Source: Siphonodentalium dalli (lineage: Eukaryota; Mollusca; Scaphopoda; Gadilida; Siphonodentaliidae). Taken from it: a DNA stretch of 64,000 nucleotides. A model generated the notes under the pieces. That model made no database searches. It worked only from the letters and a program-made list of their open reading frames with translations, and had not been told where the DNA came from. Shown piece by piece: positions 44,300-54,343 of this stretch. The translations under genes were made by a program, and so were the position numbers. Within the stretch, counting starts at the first letter, position 1, and every line of letters starts with the position of its first letter. The DNA lies in NCBI GenBank assembly GCA_032622095.1, contig CP136067.1, positions 193,962,052-194,026,051 on the forward strand, in the 5' to 3' direction.

Positions 44300-45190
44300 G
44301 GCCATGGCTAGGGTGTATCCCGGATTGTTATCCCTCTGGTACTTCAAACGTTCCAACGGTTATAGAAATTTCCAACTTATTGCCATTTGCAGTCCAAAAT
44401 ACTGAAATTATATATGGACCTATCCAACTTTTTGTCTAAAAAAAATAAAAAAATTCACACTGCTGGTTGGAATATCACAATATTAGAATTAATTATTCAA
44501 CATACTTTTCGTCTGAAATTTCCAAATAATGCTGTGTCAGGCATGAACTTTCCAACTATTCAAACTTTTGGCCAATGTTGATGATCAAGACATCTCCCAA
44601 GCTCCATGTCACCACGTCCCTGTCTTCGAGATGTTTTCTGTGTGACACCTTTCATTAATAATTAAAGAAACAAATCAATATTTGCATCATAATCTTATTG
44701 TTCAGGGACACAGTTCAGGTTTAAATATGGATGCAGTCAGTCCGCACATTATTTGCAGGATTTATGGTCCATGTCGACTTAGAAATCTACTGATTATTTT
44801 AGTATAGTGGTGATCACTTTAGTCATAATCCAATTAATTTATAAGCCAGGGACGTGACGAGAGAGTTTACATTGGGGTGAATGTCCATCTTGAAATTTGC
44901 CACTGCATCCCTTCTTGAACCAGTGCAAACTCCCAAGTTCGTTTTGCATATCCACTTGGGTTGGAATTTTCCAATTGGTACCTTCACAAATCCACAGCTA
45001 ATCACTTGTTGGAAAAATCCAACTTTGATAAAAAAATTCACCCTAATTTGGTGTGAAATTTCAACTATTATTGTGTCGGGCTTGAAGTTTACAACTGTTG
45101 GAAAATTTTACCAAATTATTTTTGGTGTGCATGAGGCACCACAATTCCCAAGCCGCCACTACGTCCCTGTTCGAAGTTTATTACTCAAAC
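44300..45190. repeat. Two related TTTCCAACT-rich segments
   Basis: 44330-44630 and 44840-45175 share repeated TTTCCAACT/TTGGAAATT phrases and a common end (CCAAGC..CCAC.ACGTCCCTG). A short relative lies at 2755-2810. No coding content is seen. Confidence 0.4.
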
Positions 45191-45351
45191 GCTGATATAA
45201 TTATTATGAATACAGGAAAAGTCATTTCTGGGTTCGGTCTGTGGCATATGTACGACCCCTTTCGAATTATAGTTTGTTGATAATTTTGTTTTACCTTAGT
45301 AATTGCTAAACACTAAAACAAACATAAAACCAAGAGTATATTTTCTTCCAG

Positions 45352-45457
45352 ATTAAACCCGTATTGGTGTCACTTTTCCAACGAAACCCAAGAAAATTCG
45401 CCAAATTTCTCAATACAACGTTCAAGGAGAAACTACAAGGAATTGACATGATAAGAG
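45352..45457 (+). CDS. GLYAT-like gene, exon 3
   Basis: The acceptor TATTTTCTTCCAG (ends 45351) opens in phase 0: IKPVLVSLFQRNPRKFAKFL and onwards to D-M-I-R-G. The donor G|GTGAGG at 45458 leaves one base (phase 1), which the two leading bases of exon 4 complete. N-P-x-K-F-x-x-F-L followed by I-x-x-I-R-G is the middle segment expected of GLYAT-like proteins. If the donor is skipped the frame closes at TGA 45538. Confidence 0.55.
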
Positions 45458-46116
45458 GTGAGGCCGACGCTATATTATGTTCTTGGCGAAATGTTACCGT
45501 TAATTCTCCTCCAAGAGCTGCAACCATGGCGCCGGGGTGAATGAGTGATTACCCCAAATATTGGTCAAAACTTTCAAATTAAAAAATCGTGATTGAAACA
45601 ACTAAAGAACTAAAGTCTGGACTAGAAATAGTTATAATAGTTTATATTTCCAACCAATATTTAATGTAAAGGAAATATGCTGTTTTCTAGAACAAGAGTC
45701 GGTCGAATATTTTCCTACATTTCATTTACCTAGAGATTCGACTGGAACCGCAATCAGGAAGGAAACTTCCACACATGGGTCACATGATAGGTGATGCATA
45801 AAGTTGAGAAACTTATTAATGCGCTTGTTTGTGGGGGGGGGGGGGGGGTGTAAAAATGAAAATTTGACAAGGGCCACTCTCGAACCAAGGACTACTAGCA
45901 AATCAAACTAAATATTTTAAAACTGATATATATATGATGTTGGCCAGTATATATTTTACTAAACTGATTTTGCTTTTTTACACTATATTGTATAAAATAA
46001 CACAAATGGAACAAGCAATGCTATTCATTTATTTCAAACAGTTGCGATAATTGAAAGGGGTAGCAATTATTATTTTGATATTGAGGAGTATACGAATGTT
46101 CTTATCCACTTTTAAG

Positions 46117-46237
46117 GATCCAATATCAAAGATATCGAGATGATTAAAGAAGTGATGATATCTGAGAGATTAGGTACGCTCAACCTAATGTCGTCGAAGT
46201 GTATGTTTGCCACGGAGGACGCGACAGTGAGTGAAAT
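46117..46237 (+). CDS. GLYAT-like gene, exon 4
   Basis: 121 bp after the acceptor CCACTTTTAAG (ends 46116). The frame set by exon 3 gives S-N-I-K-D-I-E-M-I-K-E-V, then SERLGTLNLMSSKCMFATED. The donor AT|GTATGT at 46238 ends in phase 2, exactly what exon 5 needs. The other GT in the region (GTGAGT at 46227) would give phase 0 and a stop in exon 5. The frame itself closes six bases past the donor, as expected for an intron. Confidence 0.5.
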
Positions 46238-46795
46238 GTATGTTTGAAATCGATAATTGCCATACAACAATCAACACAGGCTGACACAGTCATGCAGGAT
46301 AAGTTAAATTCAAATATATGTAAAACTTTTTTTTTTATTCAAATGATTGATCTCTGAGTCATGTGAGTGCGAGTGTTGTTCATCTATTGGCAGCGGACAC
46401 ACGTACAACAACCCTGGATTATTTATAAATATCCACTCCGAACAAAGCGGAAAATCTTTTTTAGTCACTCAACCGCATGACTGAAACCCACATCCATGTA
46501 CCTGTACATGTTCCCACCAACCTCTCATATTACATCAACCATGTTTGTTGTTGTAATAGTGATCATTTGTATATATTATTCTCATTGCCAATCATTGTTG
46601 TATATGTCATGCTGTTTTAATGTTTCATCTAACCAATTCACGAAAGCTTCTAGTTCAACTTCCAGAAATTTCTTCACCGCTAATCTATCCCATCCATCTA
46701 AAATTGTCAGCCTTCTCTCGTTTGAGACATAAGAACTATATGCAGGTTGCCACCGTGAGTCGGGCTGTATTGCTGGGACCGTGGTCTAATGACTA

Positions 46796-47717
46796 ATGGA
46801 GATTTCAGCAATGCAGCACCGAGTCGCGATTGGCAACTTCGAAACAACGAAAACAAATAATAGGCCACAAATAGACACATATAGGAAAACAAAAATATAT
46901 ATAATCCCAAAAGGATTAAATATTCAACTGCCACTGATATTTCTCGTTATAATGACGCTCCTTCTAATGTCGGGATCAGTTCACAGTAATCCAGGACCCC
47001 CTCAGACTAACACAACAAAGGAAATAACCATTTTTCAATATAATATTCGTAGTATCAGAAATAAGCTAGAAAAATTAGTTTACTCCATAAACGAGTATGA
47101 CACCCTATGTTTCACAGAAACCCACATCGACCAATCTTATTCTACAGAAAAACTATTAATTGAACATTTCAGCTCCCCATTTAGATCAGACCGAAATTCA
47201 GATGACGGGGGTGTTTGCATTTATTTTGCTGAACACCTAGTGTATAAACGGAGAACCGAACTTGAATTTGACTCTTCTATCGTCTGGTTTGAGGTGGTAA
47301 ATAAATCAAATCGCTTTCTTTTGGCGCTATCATATAGATCCGAACAGTTTTTTCACATTAATTACTGGGACAGACTTGAAGAATCAATAGATGAGGCTAT
47401 GAAAATGACGGAAAATTTAATTTTACTGGGTGACTTTAACACTAATCTACTTGATCCACATTCGAAACTCAGCGAAATAGTCAGCCATTATGAATTCGAT
47501 AATGTAATTAAAAAACCAACAAGAGTAACACCCACTTCACAAACCCTTCTAGATCCCATAATTGTGAGTAAGACCATACATGTATATGATGCCGATACAC
47601 TCAACCTATGACTTTTAGACCATTATGGAGTTTATGCGACATTACTTTTCGAAAAACATGATACCGTCTCTTTCAAAAGAACTATTTGGAAGTATAAATT
47701 TGGAGATTATGTAAGGG
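46796..47717 (+). pseudogene. LINE ORF2: AP endonuclease domain
   Basis: A hydrophobic segment (IFLVIMTLLLMSGSV) and H-S-N-P-G-P-P precede the domain. Endonuclease motifs follow: N-I-R-S-I-R-N-K-L, then C-F-T-E-T-H-I-D, G-G-V-C-I-Y-F, L-G-D-F-N, and L-L-D-H-Y in the place of the usual S-D-H. TGA at 47609 interrupts the frame shortly before the last motif. An N-P-G-P leader of this kind is common in CR1-like LINEs of invertebrates. It is interrupted at 47717 by element A. Confidence 0.8.
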
Positions 47718-47723
47718 CCAGAT
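47718..47723. repeat. Target duplication CCAGAT of element A (left; right at 49420-49425)
   Basis: The same 6 bp flank both ends of the 1.7-kb insert, and LINE coding sequence continues when one copy is kept. Confidence 0.75.
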
Positions 47724-47737
47724 AGTAACGGATAGGG

Positions 47738-48079
47738 TTGAAAGAGAGTCAGCCACAGGTTCTGTGGAAGTTAAATAATTGGATAAGAATCTATCCACAA
47801 ACTATGAGAACGCGGGAGCTGTGTAAGCGGACGGGACAGGTTAATATAGCAGGGGTCCCTCGTGAGTACTCGATAAAAGGTTTTTGCCCCGAGGAGGTGT
47901 TATTGTTTTTTTTGTTTGATGTTGGCACGTTACCCGTGACGACATCGGAGTGTAGGGAGGCGCCTCGTCTAGCTGGACACCATATGGACGCTGTCGTGGA
48001 GGTAGAATCACTTTGTCAGAAGAAGAAAAAGGATTTGTTTAATATCTGTACAATTAAGGGACGAAGGATAATATGCTGA
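47738..48079 (+). CDS. Element A left-arm ORF (113 aa), unknown
   Basis: Starts MKESQPQVLWKLNNWIRIYP and includes T-R-E-L-C-K-R-T-G. The same N-terminal half is encoded inverted at 49055-49405, where it continues directly into the sequence that opens the interior ORF (LYQLEKNEFKSVAKRL). So the left-arm ORF and 48131-48754 are probably two parts of one gene, separated by an insertion. It ends in a Lys-rich tail. No family recognised. Confidence 0.4.
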   Translation: MKESQPQVLWKLNNWIRIYPQTMRTRELCKRTGQVNIAGVPREYSIKGFCPEEVLLFFLFDVGTLPVTTSECREAPRLAGHHMDAVVEVESLCQKKKKDLFNICTIKGRRIIC

Positions 48080-48130
48080 AAGCAAATTCAAAGAAGAATA
48101 GAGAGGTGCCGGTTTTGGCCGGCAGTTCGA

Positions 48131-48754
48131 GTGGAGCAATGGGTAGCCAGCGGGCTGGTGCATGGGGAAGACGGTGGGTTGAGCGCACTAAGTGGGAGTC
48201 AGCAGGCGAATGACACTGCCTCGAACGCCACTCTATTGCCGGTGTCAGTGTCATTGAAAGATTTGTACCAGTTGGAGAAGAACGAGTTTAAGAGTGTCGC
48301 CAAGCGCCTTAGTATTGGGAACTTACCAGAGAACGTCGTTTTCACCATCATCATCAGTAAGGAACTGCGTGAATTCGACAACCTATCCGACGTTGGCGGG
48401 GCGAAGCCTAAGCTCTATACCGTCGTAATGAAGATGGCATTTAAAAGCAGTTTAGAATCTGTCAGCATCGTTGTGCCCGAACGATACACGGACGAGTGCG
48501 CGGACGCCACACATATGGTATCGCTGGGGAAAATTTCAACCAAACCTGGCAGAACACTGAACCGTATCCTCTTCTACAAAGTCGACGACGTGGACTCGGC
48601 TAGTAGCATAGTTAACCTTTTTATGACCCCGAAAAGCCTGACTAGGACTTTGACTATGCTCGGCGCTCCGGTGACTACCCTCGATGCTCGGCAGGAAGCT
48701 ATTGATGTCATAGGTGTCACGTGTTGTGACGTCACTCTATGTATGTATGGGTGA
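48131..48754 (+). CDS. Element A interior ORF (207 aa), unknown
   Basis: The first 40 residues fall in the inserted segment and may not be original. From LKDLYQLEKNEFKSVAKRL onwards it has regular alternating hydrophobic strands (VVFTIIISKEL, KLYTVVMKMAF, VSIVVPERY, NRILFYKVDD). This suggests a beta-rich globular domain. GC content is higher than the surrounding LINE. No motif allows a functional call. A Polinton-type structural protein is possible but unproven. Confidence 0.45.
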   Translation: MEQWVASGLVHGEDGGLSALSGSQQANDTASNATLLPVSVSLKDLYQLEKNEFKSVAKRLSIGNLPENVVFTIIISKELREFDNLSDVGGAKPKLYTVVMKMAFKSSLESVSIVVPERYTDECADATHMVSLGKISTKPGRTLNRILFYKVDDVDSASSIVNLFMTPKSLTRTLTMLGAPVTTLDARQEAIDVIGVTCCDVTLCMYG

Positions 48755-49054
48755 CACGTGTCTTTTGCTCGGCTGGTTGTTGAGAATAGGACTAGAATGC
48801 GCTCGGCCCTGTAGTTCTTATTGTGTTTATGTCAGACTTTCAATAGCCTGTTGTATATATTCAGTATATCAATACTATAGAAAAGAAATGAACGCGCTGA
48901 AGCTTGTAGTCATGTAGGGCGGTGGCCAGTACGTATTTGACCACAAAGCTGTTCGGCAATGAATAGGACTGCAGATGCTCGGCCTATAGAATTAATATCT
49001 GCAATTATGGGGGTCACTTTTCGCGAGACACACACCCTTGGACGAGGGGAGGGG

Positions 49055-49405
49055 TTAAATCGCCCCGCCAACGTCGGATAGGTTGTCGAATTCCCGCAGT
49101 TCCTTACTGATGATGATGGTGAAAACGACGTTCTCCGGTAAGTTCCAAATACTAAGGCGCTTGGCGACACTCTTAAACTCGTTCTTCTCCAACTGGTACA
49201 ACTCCGGGTAACGTGCCAACATTAAAAAAAACAAAAACAATAACACCTCCTCAGGGCAAAAACATTTTATCGAGTACTCATGAGGGACCCCGGCTATGTT
49301 AACCCGTCCCGTCCGCTTACACAGCTCCCGCGTTCTCATAGTTTGTGGATCGATTCTTATCCAATTATTTATCTTCCACAGAACCTGTGGCTGACTCTCT
49401 TTCAA
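49055..49405 (-). pseudogene. Element A right-arm ORF (116 aa), inverted copy
   Basis: The minus frame starts MKESQPQVLWKINNWIRIDP and joins, without the 310-bp segment, to LYQLEKNEFKSVAKRLSIWN and then to F-D-N-L-S-D-V-G-G-A-I, where the arm ends. It is the upstream half of the element A gene, copied in inverse orientation. Confidence 0.5.
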
Positions 49406-49425
49406 CCCTATCCACTACTCCAGAT

Positions 49426-51445
49426 CTAAGATAGATGCCATAGACTGGGAACAAAAATTAAATCCAATCGATAATATTGACACGACTGTTACCCTTTTCG
49501 GTAAACATTTCCTCAGCATAATGGAAGAAACCATCCCCCGAGTAACGGTTACAATACGCACAAAGGACAATTTTTGGTTTAATTCCGATATCAGAAGAGA
49601 GATAAGACACCGTGACAGATTGAGAAAAATTGCTCTTAGAAGAAATTCAGTAGAATCGTGGAGGAAATACAAAGATACTAGAAATAAAGTCAATAACATG
49701 AAGAAATATGCAAAGATGGAATTCGAAACAAAACTCGAAGATAGAGTAAATGAATCACACTCCCCTCGCCATTTTTGGCAAACAATAAATTATTTATTAA
49801 ATAAAAAGAAAGTTACAAGTATTCCACCACTATATAGTCCACATGGCGATGTCTCGACAGATGGAAAAACATATGTAACAAATGACAACGAAAAAGGAAA
49901 CTGCTTAAATGAGGCTTTTATTTTAAACTCAACGATAGCCGACCGCGAACATCAAATTCCAACTATACCCAGTAGATGTAACAACACACTCTCTGATGTC
50001 CCTTTCACCTGTTAAAAATATAATTAAAGCTATTAAAGACCTTAAAGTTAATAAGGCCCATGGTTTTGATGGAATCAGTCCTAAAATGCTTCAAGAAACA
50101 GCCGAATCGATCGCAGTCCCTTTAGAAATTATGTTTAAAAAATTATTAAAAAAAGGGAAATTCCCATCTGATTGGAAAAAAAGCAAATGTGATTCCCATA
50201 TTTAAAAAAGATGACCATGCCGAATGTACAAATTATCGTCCAATATCTCTCCTCCCAAGTCTTAGTAAAATATTTGAGAAAATAATTATCCAACACCTCA
50301 GTGAACACCTCATGGAATTCTTCCAAAACAATAAAGTACTATATCGCAACCAATCTGGTTTTATGCATGGACATAGCACGACTTTTCAGTTAACAGACTT
50401 ATATCACAACCTCTGCCAGACCCTAGATAAAGGCCTCTACACGTGCTCTGTATTCTGTGATATATCAAAGGCCTTTGAAAGAGTCTGGCATATGGGACTG
50501 ATTTATAAGTTGAAACAATATGGTATTTCTGGACCGCTTTTAAACTGGATAGAAGACTACCTCACTAATAGAAAACAAAGAGTTCTCATAAATGACTCAT
50601 GTTCAAACTTTAGAGTTATCCCGACTGGAGTCCCTCAAGGCTAAATACTCGGCCCCTTCCTATTTCTCGTATACATAAACGACCTACCCAAAATTTTTAA
50701 CTCAGACACTAGAATGTATGCTGATGATACTTGTCTCACGGCGATGCACTCTGATATTGATTTGTTAGAAAGAAATATAAATAAAGACCTAATTAAGATT
50801 GATGAGTGGGCGCGTAAATGGCTTGTAAATATCAATCCGATTAAAACAAAAGCAATACTGTTCTCTCTGACCCCCAATAATGTGCCCTTAAATGTCCTTT
50901 TTCAAAACAAAAAAGTGGAACTCATCGAGTCGCATAAACATCTCGGTCTTGTAATACAAAGCAACTTAAACTGGAACATGCACATCGAGTCTATCGCCAC
51001 AAGAGTTACTCCTCGGCTGTCAATCCTCAGAAAATATAAATATAAGCTTGACAGAAGAACACTTGATAAACTATACAAGGCCTATATTCTACCAATATTA
51101 GATTACACTGATGTCATATGGGAAAACGCCCCTGATTATCTTCTGAAGAAACTGGACCGAATTCACATCGATGCCGCCAGAATTGTAACTGGTCTCACAC
51201 GTTCTTGCTCAAATAATTCTGTCCGGTGTGAAGCAGGCTGGCCTACACTAAAAAATCGCAGAGAGAAACATAAATTACAAATACTATTCAAAATTATAAA
51301 TAATAAAGCCCCAGACTACCTTACTGGTTTACTGCCGGCATGTTCATACCAGGTGTCAAGATATGCCATGCGATGCCCGGATAGGTTCTACTCGTATTAT
51401 TGTTCTACAGCACACTATAAAAAAAAATCCTTCCTTCCTTCGACC
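49426..51445 (+). pseudogene. LINE ORF2: reverse transcriptase domain
   Basis: A degraded RT: linker (SKIDAIDWEQKLNPID), then N-K-A-H-G-F-D-G-I-S, N-Y-R-P-I-S-L-L-P-S-L-S-K, S-G-F-M-H-G-H-S-T, F-C-D-I-S-K-A-F-E-R-V-W, G-V-P-Q-G, Y-A-D-D-T, and the thumb (LGLVIQSNLNW). Frame shifts lie near 49995 and 50195, and a TAA at 50642 replaces the codon after P-Q-G. Both the Y-A-D-D and palm D residues remain. It is broken at 51451 by element B within the S-T-V-T segment, which resumes at 53897. Confidence 0.8.
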
Positions 51446-51451
51446 GTGACC
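51446..51451. repeat. Target duplication GTGACC of element B (left; right at 53897-53902)
   Basis: The same 6 bp border element B. The LINE frame (..V-T-E-W-N-K-L-P) is restored when one copy is kept. Confidence 0.8.
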
Positions 51452-51624
51452 TGATGATACCCACCCTGTTTGGCCCCATTTCAGGAACGATAACTCTACC
51501 TGAAGTACACGACCTATATTTTCTGCAGTACTCATGTTGACTCCAGTCTAGACAGTTTGACCTATATTCTCCGCCCACGTATTGCATCATGGTATATCTG
51601 TATACCGGTTGGGCATGTCCAAAA

Positions 51625-51785
51625 AATTTCAAAAACTTCAAAAACTTCAAAAATTTCAAAAACTTCAAAAAGTTAAAAAATTTCAAAAACTACAAAAATT
51701 TCTAAATTTTCAAAAACTTCAAAAATTTCAAAATTTTTCAAAAACTTCAAAAATTTCTAAAATTTCAAAAAACAAAAAATTAAAC
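51625..51785. repeat. AAACTTCAAAAATTTC repeats, element B left arm
   Basis: Low-complexity units as in element C. Mirror copy at 53575-53728. Frames such as KFQKLQKFQ over it are repeat artefacts. Confidence 0.8.
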
Positions 51786-51920
51786 AAAATTCAGGATTTA
51801 GTCAAAAATATGGCTTGTTGCCATTCATCGGAAAGCTATGGGGGTACGGTGGTGAGCGCCACCGAAAAAAGCAAGTGAGCGAGGGAAAAAAGAGAAAAAT
51901 AACATGACAAGTGGTACATA

Positions 51921-52119
51921 GTACAATTTATTATATTAACTATTCACTGTCACTTTCGTCCGAATTGTCATCACTTTCGTCAGATGTGTCATTTGTTTCG
52001 TCCATGAACTTTTCTAGCAATGGTCTGTACTTTAATATTGACATTTTCACTGCATCACGATCTTCAAAACCATTCTTCATATATTTCTCCACTTTATCCA
52101 TGACACTGTTGTGCAGAGT
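51921..52119 (-). pseudogene. Antisense C-terminal fragment of zinc-finger family, left arm
   Basis: On the minus strand this encodes a helical segment (STLHNSVMDKVEKYMKNGFE) and then the shared end (D-A-V-K-M-S-I-L-K-Y-R-P-L-L-E-K-F-M-D-E) and an acidic tail of S-D-E-S-D repeats, stopping at 51945. The first part has no partner in the right arm, whose version carries different codons there. It stops where the ATPase fragment starts on the other strand. Confidence 0.55.
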
Positions 52120-52122
52120 TGA

Positions 52123-53424
52123 CCAACATCTAGTGGGAAGACGTACTTCGTGAAAACCTTGCTACAAAAGTCTGCCTCAAAAATATCACCCGCACCTGAC
52201 AGAATAATATGGTTTTATAAATATTGGCAGCCCCTATATGATGACATAAAGTATACCGTCACCCCTCAGGTCAACTTTATACGGGGAATACCAGCAAACT
52301 TGGATTCTCTTATCAACCCCCAGTATAAAAATCTAGTTGTACTCGATGACTTGATGCAAACTTCATCAAAAGACCAGAGAGTTAATGATTTACATTCCGA
52401 AGGAAGTCACCATTTGAACTTATCTTTGATAAGTTTGAACCAGAATTTCTACTACAACAAAGATCCGACGCAACGACGAAATTGTCAATATTTGGTATTG
52501 TTCAATAATCCAATTGACAAGGGTTTAATTTCAACATTATCAAGACAGATGTATCCTGAATGCCCTCAACGTATGATGCGAGACTTTTCGGAAGCGACGA
52601 GTGAACCGTACGGTTACCTACTGGTGGATTTAAAAGCCGCAACCCCGGACACATTACGGCTGCGACAGAATGTGCTAAAAGAGGACACGAACCAACATAT
52701 GGGTGAATGGAATGGCATGAAATATAATCTCCATAAGGACAGCGAGCACCCAGATGAACAGAATGTGGTGAAATGTGATGACAACAATAGCCCGGATCAA
52801 CGGAATGAGATGAAATATGATGACAGAGATCTCCCTGGTCAACGGGAGTGCATGACATATAATTATATTGTGCCCCAGGGTCAACATAATGGCTATACTA
52901 AGGACATAAGGACACCTGGTGAGATCAATGAAATTAATAAAGAAAACCATAAAAACATAGGCATTCGAGAAGACATGTCGTACCCTTGCAATGACTGTGG
53001 GCTTTTGTTCGAAGATCAGCATGATGTCCAGACACACGTAAAAAACTGGTGTCAAGAAAATAAGTTAAAACGAAAATTAACTGAGGACACGGATGATAGT
53101 CAGAATAAGAAAATTAAATCGAATGAAGATGAATACTTCAAAAGTTTGTGTGATGAGAGTAGAGATAAAGCACAAGAAGCATGGAGTGATAACGTGGAAA
53201 CGTATATGTAAAATGGCTCGACAGAAAAAGAGGCAAAAGTACAAGCTGACAAGGACCTTAAAAGTACAGATCTTAAAACTGAAGGCATGAGGCTATTTAT
53301 GAATGTTGATGCAGTGAAAATGTCAATATTAAAGTACAGACCATTGCTAGAAAAGTTCATGGACGAAACAAATGACACATCTGACGAAAGTGATGACAAT
53401 TCGGACGAAAGTGACAGTGAATAG
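52123..53424 (+). pseudogene. Packaging-type ATPase fragment fused to zinc-finger protein
   Basis: The frame opens right after TGA (52120) with P-T-S-S-G-K-T, the end of a Walker A loop, so the ATPase has lost its start at its most important motif. W-F-Y-K-Y-W-Q-P-L-Y and the Walker B strand L-V-V-L-D-D-L-M follow, then G-S-H-H-L-N-L-S-L-I-S-L-N-Q-N, to about 52680: the pattern of FtsK/HerA-type genome-packaging ATPases of Polinton-like elements. 52710-52930 is about five 42-bp repeats. A Cys/His finger (CNDCGLLFEDQHDVQTHVKN, then W-C) lies at about 52985-53050. TAA at 53209 interrupts the frame, which then continues to TAG 53422 (acidic tail). No intact start is seen. Confidence 0.65.
52710..52930 (+). 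repeat. 42-bp coding repeats in element B ORF
   Basis: About five units, each encoding (N/E)-x-M-(K/T)-Y followed by D-rich and P-x-Q residues (NEMKYDDRDLPGQR is the clearest). Period 42 bp keeps the frame. They lie between the ATPase and the finger as a flexible linker. Confidence 0.6.
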
Positions 53425-53574
53425 TTAATATAATAAATTGTACTATGTACCACTTGTCATGTTATTTTTCTCTTTTTTCCCTCGCTCACTTGCTTTTTTC
53501 GGTGGCGCTCACCACCGTACCCCCATAGCTTTCCGATGAATGGCAACAAGCCATATTTTTGACTAAATCCTGAA

Positions 53575-53728
53575 TTTTGTTTAATTTTTGAAGTTTTTTG
53601 AAAGTTTTGAAATGTTTGAAGTTTTTGAAATTGTTTGAAATTTTTGAAGTTTTTGAAATTTTTTAAGTTTTTGAAATTTTTGAAATTTTTGAAATTTTTG
53701 AAGTTTTTGAAGTTTTTGAAATATTTTG
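53575..53728. repeat. TTTTTGAAATTTTTGAAG repeats, element B right arm
   Basis: Mirror of 51625-51785, differing in unit count. Confidence 0.8.
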
Positions 53729-53902
53729 GACATGCCCAACCGGTATACAAATATACCATGATGCAATACGTGGGCGGAGAATATAGGTCAAACTGTCTAG
53801 ACTGGAGTCAACAGGAGTACTGCAGAGAATATAGGTCGTGTACTTCGGGTAGAGTTATCGTTCCTGAAATGGGGCCAAACAGGGTGGGTATCATCAGTGA
53901 CC

Positions 53903-54343
53903 GAGTGGAACAAACTCCCTACGTATTTAACTGCAGCTGAAAATCTGCAAGATTTCAAAGAAAACTTGAATATTGTCGACCCAGTAACGAAACCACCCCA
54001 ATACTTTGAATCAGGAAACCGGAAAAGTAATATTCTACACTGGAGGATACGTAACTCATGCAGCGATCTTCGGCTAGACATGCACGAAAACTATATTGCC
54101 GACAGTCCAAATTGTCGGTGTGGATACGCTTACGAAAGTAGCATGCACTTCTTTCTTTTCTGTCCATTATATGACGAACAGAGACATGTACTTTACTGTA
54201 AACTGGAGAAACATAATTTCCGAATATCAAATTGGAACCAACCGCTATGGGGAATTCCTGATGAAACCTTTCAAAGAAACACAAAATTATTTCGCATTGT
54301 TCAGTCATACATAGCTGCGACAACACGCTTTAATCAGGATTAA
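53903..54343 (+). pseudogene. LINE ORF2: C-terminal domain
   Basis: Resumes after element B with E-W-N-K-L-P-T-Y-L. Then I-L-H-W-R-I-R-N-S-C-S-D-L leads to a Cys/His cluster (C-R-C-G-Y-A-Y-E-S-S-M-H-F-F-L-F-C-P-L-Y), followed by a helical end and TAA at 54341. This is the same terminal domain as at 1338-1640 and 25654-26010. A 3' UTR of about 290 bp follows. Confidence 0.75.

Larger units (their letters stand above)
47724..49419. mobile_element. Element A: 1.7-kb inverted-repeat element in the LINE
   Basis: Starts AGTAACGGATAGGGTTGAAA, ends with the inverse (..TTTCAACCCTATCCACTACT), and is flanked by CCAGAT. The arms (47724-47945 and 49205-49419) are inverse copies with some substitutions. 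In the right arm the inverse continues for about 140 bp more, matching 48257-48405 of the interior; the left copy is separated from it by about 310 bp (47946-48256) missing on the right. 5'-AG ends and a 6-bp duplication are Polinton-like. It encodes an unidentified protein but no transposase. Confidence 0.6.
51452..53896. mobile_element. Element B: 2.4-kb inverted-repeat element with ATPase fragment
   Basis: The ends are TGATGATACCCACCCTG and its inverse, with GTGACC duplicated. The inverted arms are about 51452-52054 and 53312-53896 (about 590 bp). They contain AAACTTCAAAAATTTC repeats and the end of a coding sequence. Each arm carries the C-terminal codons of the zinc-finger protein, sense on the right, antisense on the left. 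The left arm also extends into sequence (52055-52119) that encodes, antisense, more of this kind of helical domain but has no match on the right. Structure and gene content fit a snap-back derivative of a Polinton-like element. Confidence 0.65.

Noticed and set aside
45458-45540. Reading exon 3 through to TGA 45538 as a terminal exon
   Set aside because: The donor GTGAGG at 45458 and phase agreement with exon 4 fit the family better, although read-through is possible.
51582-51878. 98-aa plus ORF rich in KFQKLQ
   Set aside because: It translates the AAACTTCAAAAATTTC repeat. The same happens at 31888-32334, 27342-27650 and 53457-53940.
52502-53055. Minus ORFs of 118 and 126 aa
   Set aside because: They are antisense to the ATPase/finger frame, which has recognisable motifs.
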